This document shows positions 47,823 through 61,400 of a stretch of 64,000 nucleotides of DNA, in pieces. The notes under the pieces are model-generated. The model was not told the origin of the DNA. It did not search any database and saw only the letters and a program-made list of their open reading frames with translations. Numbering within the stretch: the first letter of the stretch is position 1; each line of letters begins with the position of its first letter. Both the position numbers and the translations under genes were made by a program. Source of the stretch: Chamaea fasciata. Taxonomy: Eukaryota; Chordata; Aves; Passeriformes; Sylviidae. Location: NCBI GenBank assembly GCA_029207755.1, contig JARCOQ010000012.1, forward strand, positions 22,741,740 to 22,805,739. The letters are read 5' to 3'.

Positions 47823-50800
47823 TAGTGCTGAACTGATCAAACCTCTCAGAAGGTAAAACTGAAGCCATGGAAGCTCCTTGATTCCAAACTGCAATGTATA
47901 ATCTGTCCTTTACACAGCACAGGGACCAGGACTCCCAGTTAGATCCTCTGCCTCTGTAACAGGCAAAGGAATGGTGCCGACAGACACACCCAGGTTTGGT
48001 GCAAAACCATGCAGGTGAAGCCTCACCCCAAAAAACCCACAGAACAAATCAGCCAGAAACCCCAGCAGAAATATGAAAATGTCCCTTTCCCAGACTGTCC
48101 TGAGAGTGTTATCCCCAAGAGAAGAGCCTGCTCATGTGGAAACAATTCCATCCTGCTGCTGATGTCTGGGACCTGCCAGGTAAGTTAAACATTTACAAAC
48201 TCTAGAAGAGAAGTATATAAAATACAGTAGGGCAAAAAATGTTTAACTGCATTGGATAGCAAATTCCTGGAAAAATGAAGTATTGTTCAGCTTGAGACTG
48301 CTTGAGTCTGCCAAATAAATTCAGCTGGGAAAAGATGTTGGGGCTGAGATCAAGGGAAAAATGCAACAAGTCAGCATTTAGGGCACTCCAGAATCTATTG
48401 CTTAACCCACCGGACTCACAGGATATTGTCTTCAGTGCTCTGAAACCCTTCTGTTGAAATGGTTTCACTGTATCAATTTCATTCTAAATGAACAATCAGA
48501 GTTCTGGGACCCGTTTCCACCCCTATGGAGTTTTTGCTAATTGTTCTTCAAGTCCAGCCAGGTCTCCCTTGCTCAGACCACTTGGGTTAGTCTGGATCCC
48601 GAGAATAAATATTGCAGGTACCTAATAAGAATGGAATACTTAAGTTATAGTTTCTCCTCCAGTAAATGTTTGATTGCCTAAGAAAAGATGAAAATATTAT
48701 AATCCCTGAAAGTAGCAAAAATGATGATCAGAACACTTTTGTGATGGTGGAAGCTCTCCTCGGGCATTCAGCATTCAGCCTCCTCAGGCAGAGAGAAGAA
48801 TTGTCATTAGATTGGTTTGAGTTATGAATCTATCTCCTTGTAAAATAATCCTTCAAGATGAGTCAGGCTTAGTTCAACTCCCAGTGTAACTGAACTCTGC
48901 AAGCAGGAAAAAAGAAACTCAGCAATAACTCCCACTCCTTTCTTCCTCCTCTTCCTTATGCTAAATCCCCTGTCCAGCTTTGGCAGAGCACTTCTAGCCG
49001 GCCACTGGCTGCAGCTTCTCCCAGCTGGGCTCCCAAAGACAAGTGTGCAATTAGCCTCTGCCTCCTGGGCTAATTGACCTCTAGCCTTAGTTGTTTCAGC
49101 TAATTAGTGAGGCAGCCAAGCTGGCTCTGGCCAGACTGACACAGTGTTGAGGTAGCAGGGAGGCTTTGGGCTGAAACTCAAATCAAAGGACAATTTTCCA
49201 CTCTCCTGTTGTTGTCACCCATCCTGGCCCTGCAGCAGCTCACCCTGACACAGGACTGGGAGCTCCTTGTCCTGAGCTGGGCACTAGGAAAGGCTCCTGA
49301 CTCCACAATTCCAGCATTTCATTTCCTGCTAGTTCCTAAAAACAACTTTTTTGGGTTTTTACCTCTCTAGACGAGGAAAATATAGTATTGTAGTTTTTAA
49401 TTTCAAATGGCTATTTTTCTTAAGAAATGCTGTTTGATTGGCATGGATTTAGTCTGTCAGGCCTAAACCCAACACGGGTAAACCACACAGCCCTGCTCAA
49501 TCAATAGAGTGATAATGATGAGGTATCAGCTTTGTTCAAAAATGGGATTTTCATCCTAATGGCTCAACCTGCTCAGCAATTCTCTTTTGGTTTTGCCAGA
49601 TGTAAGAGCATAACCTTGAACAGGAGAAAAACCTTTTCAGTCTTGTTAGAAACAGGTTCACATGAAGGAAGCATTGCAATTTTTGTTGTTATCAGAAGGG
49701 TTTTTTCTCTTGAGTCTCTCTTGAATGTCACAAAAAATTATAAGCAGAAGGACTTACTCTAGTCAGTCACAGTCAGGACTGTTCACATAGAAATTAACAG
49801 AAAATGAACAATTAGTTCCCATTATAACAAATTTTCAAAAATCACCAGAGGTCTTATTTTGCATGGTTAATTCAGGTGCTGCTTGAGTGCCCTGAGCTGG
49901 AGATGTCTTTGAATTTCATGGCTTTAGGTGGACTCTCCTGGCAGTGGTACAATATCAGACTGTGTCCTAGCATGATACATGGTTTATTTGCACCCTGCAA
50001 GTGTCCTGGTGATGTGTGAATTAGTTAAAGAAGATCTAGTGGGAGATGGTGTCCTAGAGCTGGGTTTGTGCAGTGTGGGGTATGTTCAGTTGCCATGGTT
50101 ATTCCAGAAAAATATGTGTACAGTGAGTTGAGTCCCTGTATAGTTTAACTTGCACAATAAATAAAAAGATACAGGCATAAAACTTCTCATGTGAAACAAA
50201 ATCTCTATAATCTGAGGGTTCATGATAATAAATTGGAAGTGGAATATATATTAGACACAGATACACAGGAGTGGTGGTAGCTAAAGCAACAGTATTAATC
50301 TTTTTACATAAATAGCAAAGCAGGTCAGAAATGCAAAACAGGCCAGAAATAAATGAGTTTCTAGAAGCTGAAGTGATGATGTGATAATCTGCATTTTGGA
50401 AAAGATCTTGTGACATTCAGAGCTACAAATAATGAACTTGGCTCTTTTTCACCTCTATTTTTTTTTTTTCTGTTGCTGGAAGAAGCAGCAGGAGGAAGGT
50501 CCAAAGCAGCAGAAAAGTGACCATTGGAGGCTGTGCAAATTAGTTAGAACCAGAATGAGTTGTTCAGCTGAAGGTAATTTCTCACGTGATCTCTCAAATC
50601 TTTACTGACTGTATTTCTCTTTAGCCACTGAATAATTTGGTAACAGAATGTGAGTAATGCCTTAAGGGGAATTAAGTCTGTCTGGTTATTTCTTGCTGCT
50701 CAAAGATAACATTACCTTTACTAGGCTGTCTGAAAAAATGTGTTAGCACAAAATTGATATTCCTCTGAGCCCTTACTTACAATGCCTGGTCCTCTCCTGT

Positions 50801-53598
50801 GGTCTAAAGCAATAAGGGAACCTGTGGAACAGCAGAAGAGGGACAACCTTCATCCTCTGCCCCCTCTCCATTTCAATATTTAACTGTTTGAAGTGTTTAT
50901 GAGAGTGGAAGCTGAAGTCTCAAAGGCTAGGCAAAATCTTGAGTTCTTCTGCTTTATAGTAAATTTGGTTTTCAGAAATGATGCCTTTATTCTGATTTTG
51001 GAGAGTTTGACTCAGCAGCAAAGCAATGTATTATATTACAGCACCATATTCTCATGTTATAAAACAAAGATGTATTTATGAATAACCACGGCCAGAATTT
51101 GCTTTGTACATATGGAAATGGGGGATTAATGAGTCTCATCCACCACAGACAGCAGTGTTGAAGTGAAGGTATGAAAACACACAAGCACTTTGTTCAGGTA
51201 GTATAAAATAAGGTACAGAAGCAGCATTAGCTTTGTCCCTCTTTGTTTTTTTATGCAGTGATATGCATAAAATAAGCCAAAAATAAAATTTGCCTCAAAG
51301 GTGGAGTAGAATGTTAAATTCACTACAACTAAGAGTATGGCTGAGCTTCATAATGTCAAGGCTTTTTCTTCTACCATTGGACATTTCAAACAGATGTAAC
51401 ATCTCGAATATCAGATGGTGTAGAACAGCCATCAAAAATCAGTGTTCCAAGATTGGATGTGTGAAAGGGAATGTGGTGGGCATTGGATGCTGTGTGACTG
51501 CAGTGCACGGGAATGGACTGAGTGCTGCCCAGGGATTTCAAATCCAATATCCATTCCAAAGGCAGAGGTCCATGTGTGAGTTCTGGTGATAATGTGGATA
51601 ATGATTCTGTCAAGTCAAATGCACTTGCTGACCGATATAAATGAGTTATGGGGGCCTTTTGAATAATGTGCTGGTGATGAGCCATAAATCACAGTGCAAT
51701 CCCCACTCCAACTGCAGAGGGAGGCCTGCAGTGCTTTACTGGTAGCCCTCAGGTTGGTACACATATTAAGATGAAAAATAACAAGTCTGCCAGCTTTAAG
51801 CAGTGGTTTGCTTTTGATAAACACTCTGAGAATTTGGGCAGGCTGGTAAAAAGGTCTGACAGATTTGTTTGTCATATGAATAATACCTCATTTATTGCAT
51901 TGGAATAACTGACAGCCCCTTATCAATGACAGCAGGTCAGGGATGAGCACTGTACAAGTCTAACAAGTATCCTGCTCAGCTGTCATTTAATTAATATAAT
52001 AATTATCTGTTAATTGAACAAATGCAGTGTTCAGTATCCTGGTCACAGACACAGAGGATTCTGTTCTTGCTGAAAAAACAAATGAAGCAAAAGGGTGATC
52101 TCTCTGTCAAAGGGTTTGCAGTCTGAATCCAGCCAGGACGAGGCAGTGGACAGACAGACAGACAAAGTGAAAACTGAAGAAAAAAATGAGGCACTTTGGA
52201 TCTATGAGATAAGCAGCAGGCTCAGGACCCCAGCAAACTGATCACTGTCAGAGCTTTGTCAGCAGTGCAGCCAAGAAAATGCTGGCACAACTTTTGAGGG
52301 GCTGATGCATTCCTGGGGCGGGGGGGGACGGAGGCTCCTCTCATCTGGGGTTGAGTCCTGCAGGCAATTTTGTCTTGCTTCTTAAGGATCAGTGTCTCAC
52401 CCTGAGTGTGGGGCAGGGCTAGGGAAGGTTGGGTATCCACTTGGATAACTCGAGCTAAATTTAAGCAAATAATAAAATTCTAAGAAATACCAGGTTCCAG
52501 AGATGTCCCAGATGCAGACTGGGAGCAGCCAAGGCTGTTTGATGGCACCGTGGAGGGAAAGGCTGAAGCAGGCAGGGCTCCAGACCAGCAAGCCAAGCTT
52601 CTACTTTATTAAACACCAGAGAATCCAAGCACACAATTTAAATCCATAAAACCCAAGGTTCACTGGTTCCAGTGCTCATGCTATCACTTGTTCCTGTTAT
52701 TAATTTTCCCACTGGCACTTACTCCAGTGTAGTTTCGTGGCTGTACAAGATGTGTTTCATTTGTAGCCAAGCTGTGAAAACCTCAACTTTCTATTTATTC
52801 CTTATTTTTTTGCTATCACATAGACAAAAATGCATTTCCATTAAAGTCAATTTTGCCACGAGGCAAAAGTAGTTCCATCTTTCCTGCCTCGTCCCATCTT
52901 ATTTTCTCAAACTGTAACTTTGTTCAAGAGAAAAGGTAGCAATAAAATGCTCTGAAAATAATCACACCCTTGTGTGATTCTGTGATATGCTGAAAAATAA
53001 GAGGTGTTGATACAGACAGCATATAAATATTACTGCAAATAAGTTTTGTTTTAAAATACCTATTGTTATATTTCCACATCTGCTTTTATTATAAAAAACC
53101 CACAAAAAAATTCTTTTGCTTTTGAGGTTTCTACATTGAGAAAATTGCCAACCAGGCACTGTAATTGCTGTAGGAGAGCAACAAATAAGACTGCTTCACA
53201 TTGTTTAGACAATTTGATTACTCTTCCTCAGGATTGCAGAATGTGGTATTGCACGTGTTGCTTTACCTTGAGTGTGCAACTATCCTCCACAGTCATTTAT
53301 ACAAACAAATGAAATGTCAACTTGAAATGTTCCAGATTTAGATGTCCTGAAGCTCTGTGTTCCTGCTCTTTGTTACAAACACTCTGTGAAGCTCCCCACC
53401 AACCCGCGTGTGCTATTACAGTTCTGGCTAAACCATCACTGTCTCTAAACTTGAGGCAAGACCACTCCACTCCTCTACAACAGTAGAACTTCACAAGAAA
53501 AATGGTCTTAACATGAACCAGTTACACAAAACCACCCACAGTGCTTTTTTTGTCTACCGGAGAAAAACACAAATTTAGCTAATACAATCTGTTCTCAC
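47823..53598. other. Unique non-coding DNA; possible regulatory block 48970-49140
   Basis: No gene recognised; frames are 105 codons or fewer. At 48970-49140 a repeat-free, moderately GC-rich stretch has several spaced TAATT cores (GCAATTAGCC, GCTAATTGACC, GCTAATTAGTG), which could be a homeodomain-bound element. At 51975-52020 there is a dense AT block (ATTTAATTAATATAATAATT). A G-run (GGCGGGGGGGGACGG) lies near 52317. Around 52600 CTTTATTAAACACC could be a minus-strand poly-A signal of an unrecognised LTR or transcript. Confidence 0.35.
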
Positions 53599-53630
<32 letters not shown>

Positions 53631-53636
53631 TCAGGC
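53599..53636. repeat. Poly-A tract, 38 nt
   Basis: Uninterrupted A-run after GTTCTCAC and before GTCCTCAGG. Unlike the T-tracts elsewhere, I see no shared flanking sequence. Possibly a retroposon tail, with no body identified. Confidence 0.9.
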
Positions 53637-53918
53637 CTTCCTTCCAAGGGAAATGTGAATTAGAGACAAAGCAGTGAAATCAATGGCTGCATATCACAGC
53701 ATTGCAGGGAAAAATACAGCTGGGGGTCTAGGTTGGTGCTGCTCTGCAGTTGCAACATATGAAAAAAAGCTTGGGTGTTACAACAACTTATGGCTCCGAG
53801 GAGCAGAAACATCTCTGTCAAAAGAGCCCAGGATTCATAGCAGGTGCTGCAGTGAAACCTGGCCTGAGAACGCCTAGAGACCACAGGAAAGAACAAACAA
53901 AGAACAAATTTTATTATT
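53637..53918. other. Unique DNA between poly-A tract and solo LTR
   Basis: No recognised feature. No primer-binding site or internal retroviral sequence is seen next to the LTR, consistent with a solo LTR. Confidence 0.45.
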
Positions 53919-53924
53919 GTCTGT

Positions 53925-54541
53925 TGCAGTGCGCCGGTGTGTCTCTCGGGACCCGGGTCCCATGTCCCTGGCGCTGGAGCTGCAGAAGAGGTACAGTTCA
54001 GTATCCTGGGATATGTCCCTGATCCTGTGGGTCTTTGCCCCACAGAAGTGTGAGCAGAGACGAGGAATAAAGGAAGGACTCTTATGGGGAACTTCAGCTG
54101 GGGTTTATTAAGGCCACGTGGGACTTCTTCACACCCAGAGAGTCTGCCCACCAAAGCGGGGATCCTCTCTGTACAGCACCTTATAAACAGGGGAGGAGCA
54201 GGGGTGGGGTACAGCGTGCGACCAATCCATGGGGTGAAGGGTGTGACTCTGTACATAAATGACAAATATTATAACAAATCAATAACGCAAGGGAGGGGAT
54301 AATGGGGACCCTGCCCAATCGCTCGATACCCTCGCTGGAACTTTCTAGACCTCAGGGCAAGGCTTTGAGGTGATGGACTGGACCCATGATTATCATTGAT
54401 TGATAATAATAACTGGGGTAAACCATAAAGGGGTAAAACATGGGGTACATGGGACAAATCATTCTAACTTATATAAAAGAGTATAAAACAAGGAATAAAC
54501 ACATACAGAAAACTGATAAAACCAAAAAACACATCACCACC
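53925..54541 (-). mobile_element. Solo LTR of an endogenous retrovirus (minus strand)
   Basis: The 617-bp element is flanked by a perfect 6-bp direct repeat GTCTGT (53919-53924 and 54542-54547). On the minus strand it shows the expected order: an AT-rich U3, a TATA-like TTTATAAGG (complement of about 54179-54187), then CTTAATAAACCCC (poly-A signal, complement of about 54102-54112), then a U5 ending ...GCGCACTGCA. Duplications of 6 bp are typical of class II (ERVK/alpharetro-like) integrations in birds, so that class is inferred. No internal genes or second LTR are present, so it is the recombined remnant of a provirus and encodes nothing. Confidence 0.8.
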
Positions 54542-54547
54542 GTCTGT

Positions 54548-55437
54548 CATGGTAAGAAGATCCCCTATTTGCTGTGAAAGCTGTTTGTGTCAATACGTGA
54601 ATGTATTTAACTTCTTGGAGTCAGTTTTGTGTTCTTCCTCGCTTTCCTGAAGAAACAGGGAAGTGGGTTTCATCCAAAACCTAATAGGATTCTCACTTTT
54701 TAAGGTAGAGCACCTGGGCTCTTTTTGAATCTAAAACTGAGAAGAATTCATGAAATGGAGCTCCAAGCCCAGCAGTACATCCTGTAGTACATCTTGTGTG
54801 TGTGAAAACAAGCGGGGTGGTTCAAATGCCAGTTACCAACTGGACAAGATTAGTTTTTCAATTCTGACTGCAGGCCAAAGGAAGGAATGTGAATTGTTCA
54901 TTCAGCTTCCCTTTCATGCTGACAGACACTTGGAATTCCAACCATGTGACAGAGCTGTTTGTGTTAAACCTGTCTTGTCCAATGTAAATTGTGGTGTAAT
55001 TCCAGAAGTACCTGCATTTCCTGGGATATCTCTGAAATAGGATGTTGCTGCCTGCCCACTGAAGCCTCAATACTGAATAAATACCCAGAAAAGCTCCTGA
55101 TTTTAATGCACACTTGACCTCTTTGTTTCCAGATATGAATTCTATCGAGTTTAGATTTCTGTGTCCCTTCCTTTTATCCATCTAATTAACCAATCCAAGC
55201 TTCAACTTCTTAACTTCAACAGTGCACAACAGATTGGAAGAGGATTTCTGTGCAGACTGTAGGGAGGGGTGGTGATCACATATTCTCAAGGTCAGACATT
55301 GGAATAACAAATCAGGAATATCCATATTTTATTGAGCAGTCCCTGAACACTGCTGCTAGAATGCCAAGGAACTTATACGGCAGTTACCAAAGTTTTAGTT
55401 TGTTCTGTTCTTTGGAGTGAAAATTTTTTGTAGGGTG

Positions 55438-55439
<2 letters not shown>
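54548..55439. other. Unique non-coding DNA, no recognised feature
   Basis: Short overlapping frames at 54750-55181 on both strands; no family recognised. Confidence 0.5.

Positions 55440-55479
<40 letters not shown>
55440..55479. repeat. Poly-T tract, 40 nt
   Basis: Uninterrupted T-run preceded by AATTTTTTGTAGGGTGGG, which resembles the left flank of the 40300 tract (ATTTTTTAGGTGG). The right flank (GTTAACAGAATGC) is unrelated. It creates a polylysine minus frame, an artefact. Confidence 0.9.
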
Positions 55480-55480
<1 letters not shown>

Positions 55481-58400
55481 TTAACAGAATGCATTGAGAG
55501 TCTATTTCCAGTGTTGCAGTGGAGAGAAGGGGGCAAACGTTATACTTCCCAAGGTCCTTGCCAGTGCTTTTGCTGAGGTCCCTCAGCTCAACAGCCCTGT
55601 CTCCCACCGCCCTCCGCCCCAGGCAGGCTCCATCCCAAACCAGTGCTGGCTGTGCTCTGCCCCACACTCTGGGTGAGGATGCTCTGCAGGATCAGACCAG
55701 GGAATGAGGAGCAGACAGGAATTCCAGGGCTGATGTGGTGCCAGCTGTGCCTCAGAGCACACTGCTCTGATTCCAGGTGTCCCAGTCACCGAGTCCCACT
55801 GCTGCCACCTCTGTATGTCACACCCCAGGGACACCAGCTTGTCCCAAGGGCAGCAGAGGCAGGGCAGGAGCAGCTCTGGGGGTGTTCATCCCAAGCAGCC
55901 GTGTCCTGGTGGAGCCCTGAGGGGCAGCTCCAGGGGCAGGGAGCTCAGGAGGGGTTGCTGGATGAGGTTGGAACGGAGAGGTTGTAAATACAGGTGTAAA
56001 TCAGGAGAGAGATGGAAGTTAAAGGCTAAAGCAAAGAGCAGGGAGTGAAGGAGAACAGGAAGGCAGCATGGAAAACAAGCTACAAGGATGGATATCGAGG
56101 AGTTGGGGAGCTTCAATCTATGACAAATAAACAGGGTTCAGGACATACTGAAACGGAGGAATCGTTAATTCCACATTTCCTCCATGCAAGGCAAATGTGC
56201 ACAGACCTGTGTGCAAGATATTTTGCCATCACGTTGCCTCTCAGGAATGGAGTGTCTGGGACAGCATGGGAATTATCCAGGAGGAGTTCAGATGCTACAT
56301 GGCACAATAGGTCAATTAATATGCACAGCATTGCATTTCCTCCTCCAAATTAATAAACAGCACATTCATTTCTTTTCTACTAATTGAATGTTTAACTTGT
56401 TTGTCTAAGGCCAGGGATAGGTCAGGAGGAGGTTAGGGATGTATATTGCTTGTTTTCTCCAGAGCCCTGAGCCGTCGCTGGGTTTCAGATCTCCTCCAGC
56501 CTGTCTCATTGCCATACAATTTTGCAGACAGATGAAAGAGTTTCTTTCATTATGGAAACAAAAGGGCAAGAAAAGAGTTAGGGAAACTGATAATTATATA
56601 CAAACTTTTTCCCCAAGGGCAAAGGGAAAAAAAAGAAAATCAATGTGTTGCAGTTTTTTTCAATATAATTAGTAACTTAATGATGAGATAATTAGTATAC
56701 ATATTTTCTTTTCAGAACTTAACTGTGGAAAGAGTTTATAGCTAGAAGATACTTTCTTTTTATATCATTCTTATGGTTGACTAGGGCATGTGAACAATGG
56801 AAAGTGAGGAAACGACATAGCACAGTTTAAAAAATTAGATAATTTGGGACATACTTCTCAGCTGCTTTATTTGTGAGCTTGTTTTGCTATTTTTCCTTGA
56901 ATTTCTTGTTTGCTTAGGTTGAACATTCTGGAAGGCTAACAGCAAAGCTGTGATTATAATGACTTCTGTAGCAATTCAGCAACTGCCTCTGAAACTTCCA
57001 AGTGATTTTGGTGCTGAGCTTGGAGATTGTTATCACTTGGGACACTTGCAGGAGTCTTGTTTTGTTATTGATCCCCGGTAGTCACCAGACAGAGAGTGAA
57101 TCCCTTGGCCAGCAGAATGTGAATTTGGCTTGCAGAATTCCAATCAGGTTCACATCATTCTCTCTTTATGGAGCACGTAAGATAGGTGTAACTTCAGCTC
57201 AGTGTCAGGCAAACTCAGTCAGGTAGAGGCAAAACAGCTGCCTTGAGGGGTTTTATAAGAAATGGGATGGGTGTGCTTTAAAATAGGGTGTTCTCTCTGG
57301 GGACAGCAGTGGAAGCTTCTCTGAGACACATTTCATGTGGAGACACTTGGGTTAACCCCATGGTGCCAAGAGAAAACATCTCAGCTACAGTAAGCAGAGA
57401 GTTAATTGGCTGAACATTATTTTCTCACACCTGCCAAGGAGAAAAGCTGCCACACATCTCCTGTGGAAGACCATCCAAAGGGGATTTCCAGCTGGGTGGG
57501 GACAGTTTTGCTCTCCCTGGAGGAGGATGAGCTGGGTGTCTGTGGTGCAGACTCTGCTGGTGACCAAACTTTTCTATTCTCTGGATAATCCTCTCCATGA
57601 GCTGCCCAGGGCAGAGGGAATCACCGTGGCCTGTGATACCTGACAGGTGCTCTCTGTGCCTGGCACAGGGATTGTGTTTGAGCCTCCCCGTTCATGCTTC
57701 TATCCGTGTGGTGAGCATGGAGACTAAGCCACTGTAAGCCAGCTTTGAATTATTAATCCTTTTCTATCCTCTTCCCTTTCTCAGTCCCTCGCTGCCAATA
57801 TTGTTTCTTGGCTTCCCTGCCAGTGTGTGACGCTCTGCTGCCACCTTGCCAGCTCCAGGTTCTGGCCTTTGCACTCTCTGATCCCCTCCTGCTCCCATTC
57901 CACCAGTTCTGCTTGGTCTTGCACAACTTTCCCTCTGACCATTAGAAACGCATCTGTTCTCCTTTTGTGCATGAGGCAGGGAAGTTTCTTTTTATTCCCT
58001 CCTTAACTTAGACATAATTCATCAGCCCCCTTAGAAAATTCAGGACCTCCGGGCCTGGGCTAATGCAGAACAAGCATTCTTTGGTATTTTTCCCATCATG
58101 GGTACAGCTTCTGGAAGTGAAATGTGCTGAAACACAGAGGACAATAATTTGAGAAAAGGTTCCTTTAAAGGGTAATTCAGCTAGATGTGAAGGCCAGTGT
58201 TACTTTTACAGGTTTGATTTTCAGGATGTGTACCATTTCTGATGGGGCAGAATCCCCTCCTGAAAGCTTCAGTGACATTTAAATGAAGTAGAAGATGAAG
58301 GGTCACTCCTCTGACTCAAAAGTTGATGAAAAGTACAATGATAAATGGACATTTTGTGTACTCCAGTAAGGGTACAGTGAGGATATTTCATTTAGACAGG

Positions 58401-61400
58401 AAGAAAACACCTGATAGTCCATGAGCTAAACAGTGATTTCTTGAATGTTCTTTTCTACAGGAGAGTGGGTTTATGACTTAAATTAATTCATTTCATGAAG
58501 GGCAATGACAATTGAGACCTCTTTGTATGTTTTATAGTGTGAATACTAATGTAATAAATGCTGAAAATTAAGACTAGATAACAACTTCATCTGACCATAG
58601 TAACTCTGTAAAGACAAATTGCAGTGCACACAGCCGCTGTGAGAATCTGTAATTTATTTATATAGCCATTTACAATGCACTAAATAGCAGCATTGCCAAT
58701 TATTCTGTGTCCCAGCTCAGCTGGTCTGTAGCTGCTAAGATAAGTTTGGCCATATCAGACACCCAGACTCAACCAGCCTAGAAGTAAAACAAGTCCCTGG
58801 ATAAGGCAAGGACAGGTTGGATTCAAACCTAAACAGGGACCTCAGCCATTCCCACTCAATCCTGAATGCAGACATAACACTGCTCAGGGAGCTGGCTGGT
58901 GCAGAAATCCCAACCCATCACTTGTCCAAGCCCAGGAAATTTGAACCCCATAACAAACCTTTGCTGTTTGTCTCGTGCTCATCAGTGACTCAAGTTGTGG
59001 AACTGTCTCCAGCCTACGACCGCATGGAACAATTATGGAAACAAATTTGGCTTCTATTAGCATGTCAGAGGTGATCACTGAGCCCAAAGAGCATTATTTG
59101 AAGACTAGTAGAGAGAAGAACGTGGGAATAACACTCTGCCTTAGAGGCTGTCCGATGCATTTCAAAATGGAAAGTGAGACTGACATATTTTGGGTTTTAT
59201 TGATTTTATCAAGAAACAAACAGAAAAGCTGCCTCACTTTTCATCAGTAAGATTTTCTTGTTCTTGTCACAAGCAAATAGCTTCTTTCATCACTGCCAAC
59301 AACAAGAATGTCTCTTGGAGGGGCAGGGAACAGAGAGTGGAAAGGCAAATCTTTCTTGTTCTGAAAGGGCTTTCACTCCTCCCAAAGATGGAGATGGACT
59401 TTGGTGGAATTTCTCCTCCAAAAACTTAAGAAATTTACTGAGGAACAATTGATCATTGAAAAAATACAGATTCTTTTCAGGTTCTGTTTACAATTATTAT
59501 TTTTGTTCAAAATTCCTGAAATAGTAGGGAAAGGCTTGCTGCTTGTGAATTTTATTAAATCTTTTTTTGATGCTAAGAACTGATTCTGATAATTACTTCG
59601 ATAAGTAAAGTTCACAGTTATTTCTGATTCTGGGACAATGTTGGAATAAATGTGATGTTTTAAAAGATCTTGAATTATATCCTGTATAATAAAAAAGATG
59701 AATATATGCATCAAAATCTGATTTTGATGGAAACATTTAACTGTAAACTAAACAGGTGTGGATGTGATAGCCCCCCTTCTTTTTCAAGTCTTGGTTTAAA
59801 TTTCAATATTGGAAACCCAATAGCAAAGAACTTAAACCAGAGTTCAGTTTATTCCTGATGAAATGAACTGCAGAATTCAACAGTGATATTCTTGAATGCA
59901 GTCAGGCACGGTATCATGAGTGAGATACCTGCAGAATATGTCCAATAATAGGAATGTGTCACAGCTGTCTGAAGAAGTGATGAAGCAGCTGCAGCTCTTC
60001 CACTGAAGGGAAAAGAGGCGGCCAGAAACACAGAGGAAAAAAATTAAGCAAATATAATAGACTTTTTAAAATTGCAGGTCCCCTCCATGTGAGCTGAAAT
60101 GCTCCCAACTGGTCAATGAAATGGGCACATTTGCATTTGGGTTTTGAGGAGAGGCCTCAAAATGCATCAAAATGGAATTTAGCAGCTTATTAATCTCAAC
60201 CACAGTTTAAACAAAGGGGAAGGTGCCCAGTAAGTGAGCACGTGAGCCAAGCTGGCACAGCATCCCCTGGAGCACCAGTGGGCACAGCTGCGTCTCAGGA
60301 GACTGTCAGAGAACAGGAAATTACCTAAATTATCAATTCCTGGACCTGTTTCCAGAGGCCTGTGCAGCCACCCAGCTCTGGGTGTGTGAGCAGATGTTCA
60401 CAGTTACAAGGCACTAAGAAACCAGATCATGGTCATCAGGTTGTTAAGCCAGAAATGTTGTTCTTGACTTACAGTAAAAAAGCACCTATGAGATGTCATC
60501 TCCCAGTCACTCGGAGCCTTGCCATCCTCCTGAAGGGCTTCACAATCCCTCTGGAGAATGGGTATTGTATTACTTACATTTGTCTTCAATGCTTTGGTCA
60601 ATGAAGTCCCTCCAACACTGTAACAATAAGCTACTTAAGCACTTCCTAAGGAGCTGTGCTTAACTAAATTTTCATCTGACAACAGTTCCTTGCCCCTCTT
60701 GTTGCCTCAGTGAGAACTCTCTTGGACTATTCACAATTGATTTGACTTCACTGACAAGCAAGATGGGAAGAGATAATCTTTTGCAGACTGTATTTTTTTG
60801 AAATAATTATCGTGATTTGGCTGCTTCTAGTCAAGTTTGCCCTGACATGTTGATAATATTGATGGGAATTAAAACACAAGGGAATTTTCCTTTTCCCTTC
60901 ATTTTCTCAGTAGAGCTGCGGGCAGGACATCAAAACTGTTTTCAGAGTCCCAGTTTCCTGCTGTGTAAGTTGTTAGTGTGGAAGCAGAAATCTCATTTTA
61001 GGGTGCCTTTGTTTTTAAATAATTCTTTAATTGTGATATGCCAAGGACTGTGCTGAGAATTCACGGTTTTATCTGCTTCAGCCCAGCTGAGGAGATGTGA
61101 TAAATGCAACCTGTTAAGCACCACAATGAGACACTGAGAGCTGCAGGAGGCAAAGACTAAAATGATAGGCTATAATCACAGGCGAAGGGAGATGGACTGC
61201 CACACAAATACCTCTGAGAAATTTGTTAAACAAACTCAAGCTCTTGTATAATTAGATGACAAGATTTATTTTAAACTATGAGGTATGAGTGTGACAGCAC
61301 TATAATTTGTCCTAAATAATTTCTTCACACCCAACAAGACACGGTCTTCAGAGTTCAGTCCTTCTATGCATTTCTTAAAAATAAAACCCAACACTTTTTA

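Noticed and set aside
52560..52720. Possible LTR with minus-strand AATAAA (CTTTATTAAACACC)
   Set aside because: No U5 end, TATA box or target duplication could be placed.
52970..53000. Possible CR1 terminus (TGTGTGATTCTGTGAT)
   Set aside because: The preceding sequence has no CR1 similarity, so the short match is likely chance.
53660..54265. 201-codon minus frame
   Set aside because: Roughly half lies inside the solo LTR (R-U5), which is non-coding, and it runs on into unique DNA. No retroviral gene is recognisable.
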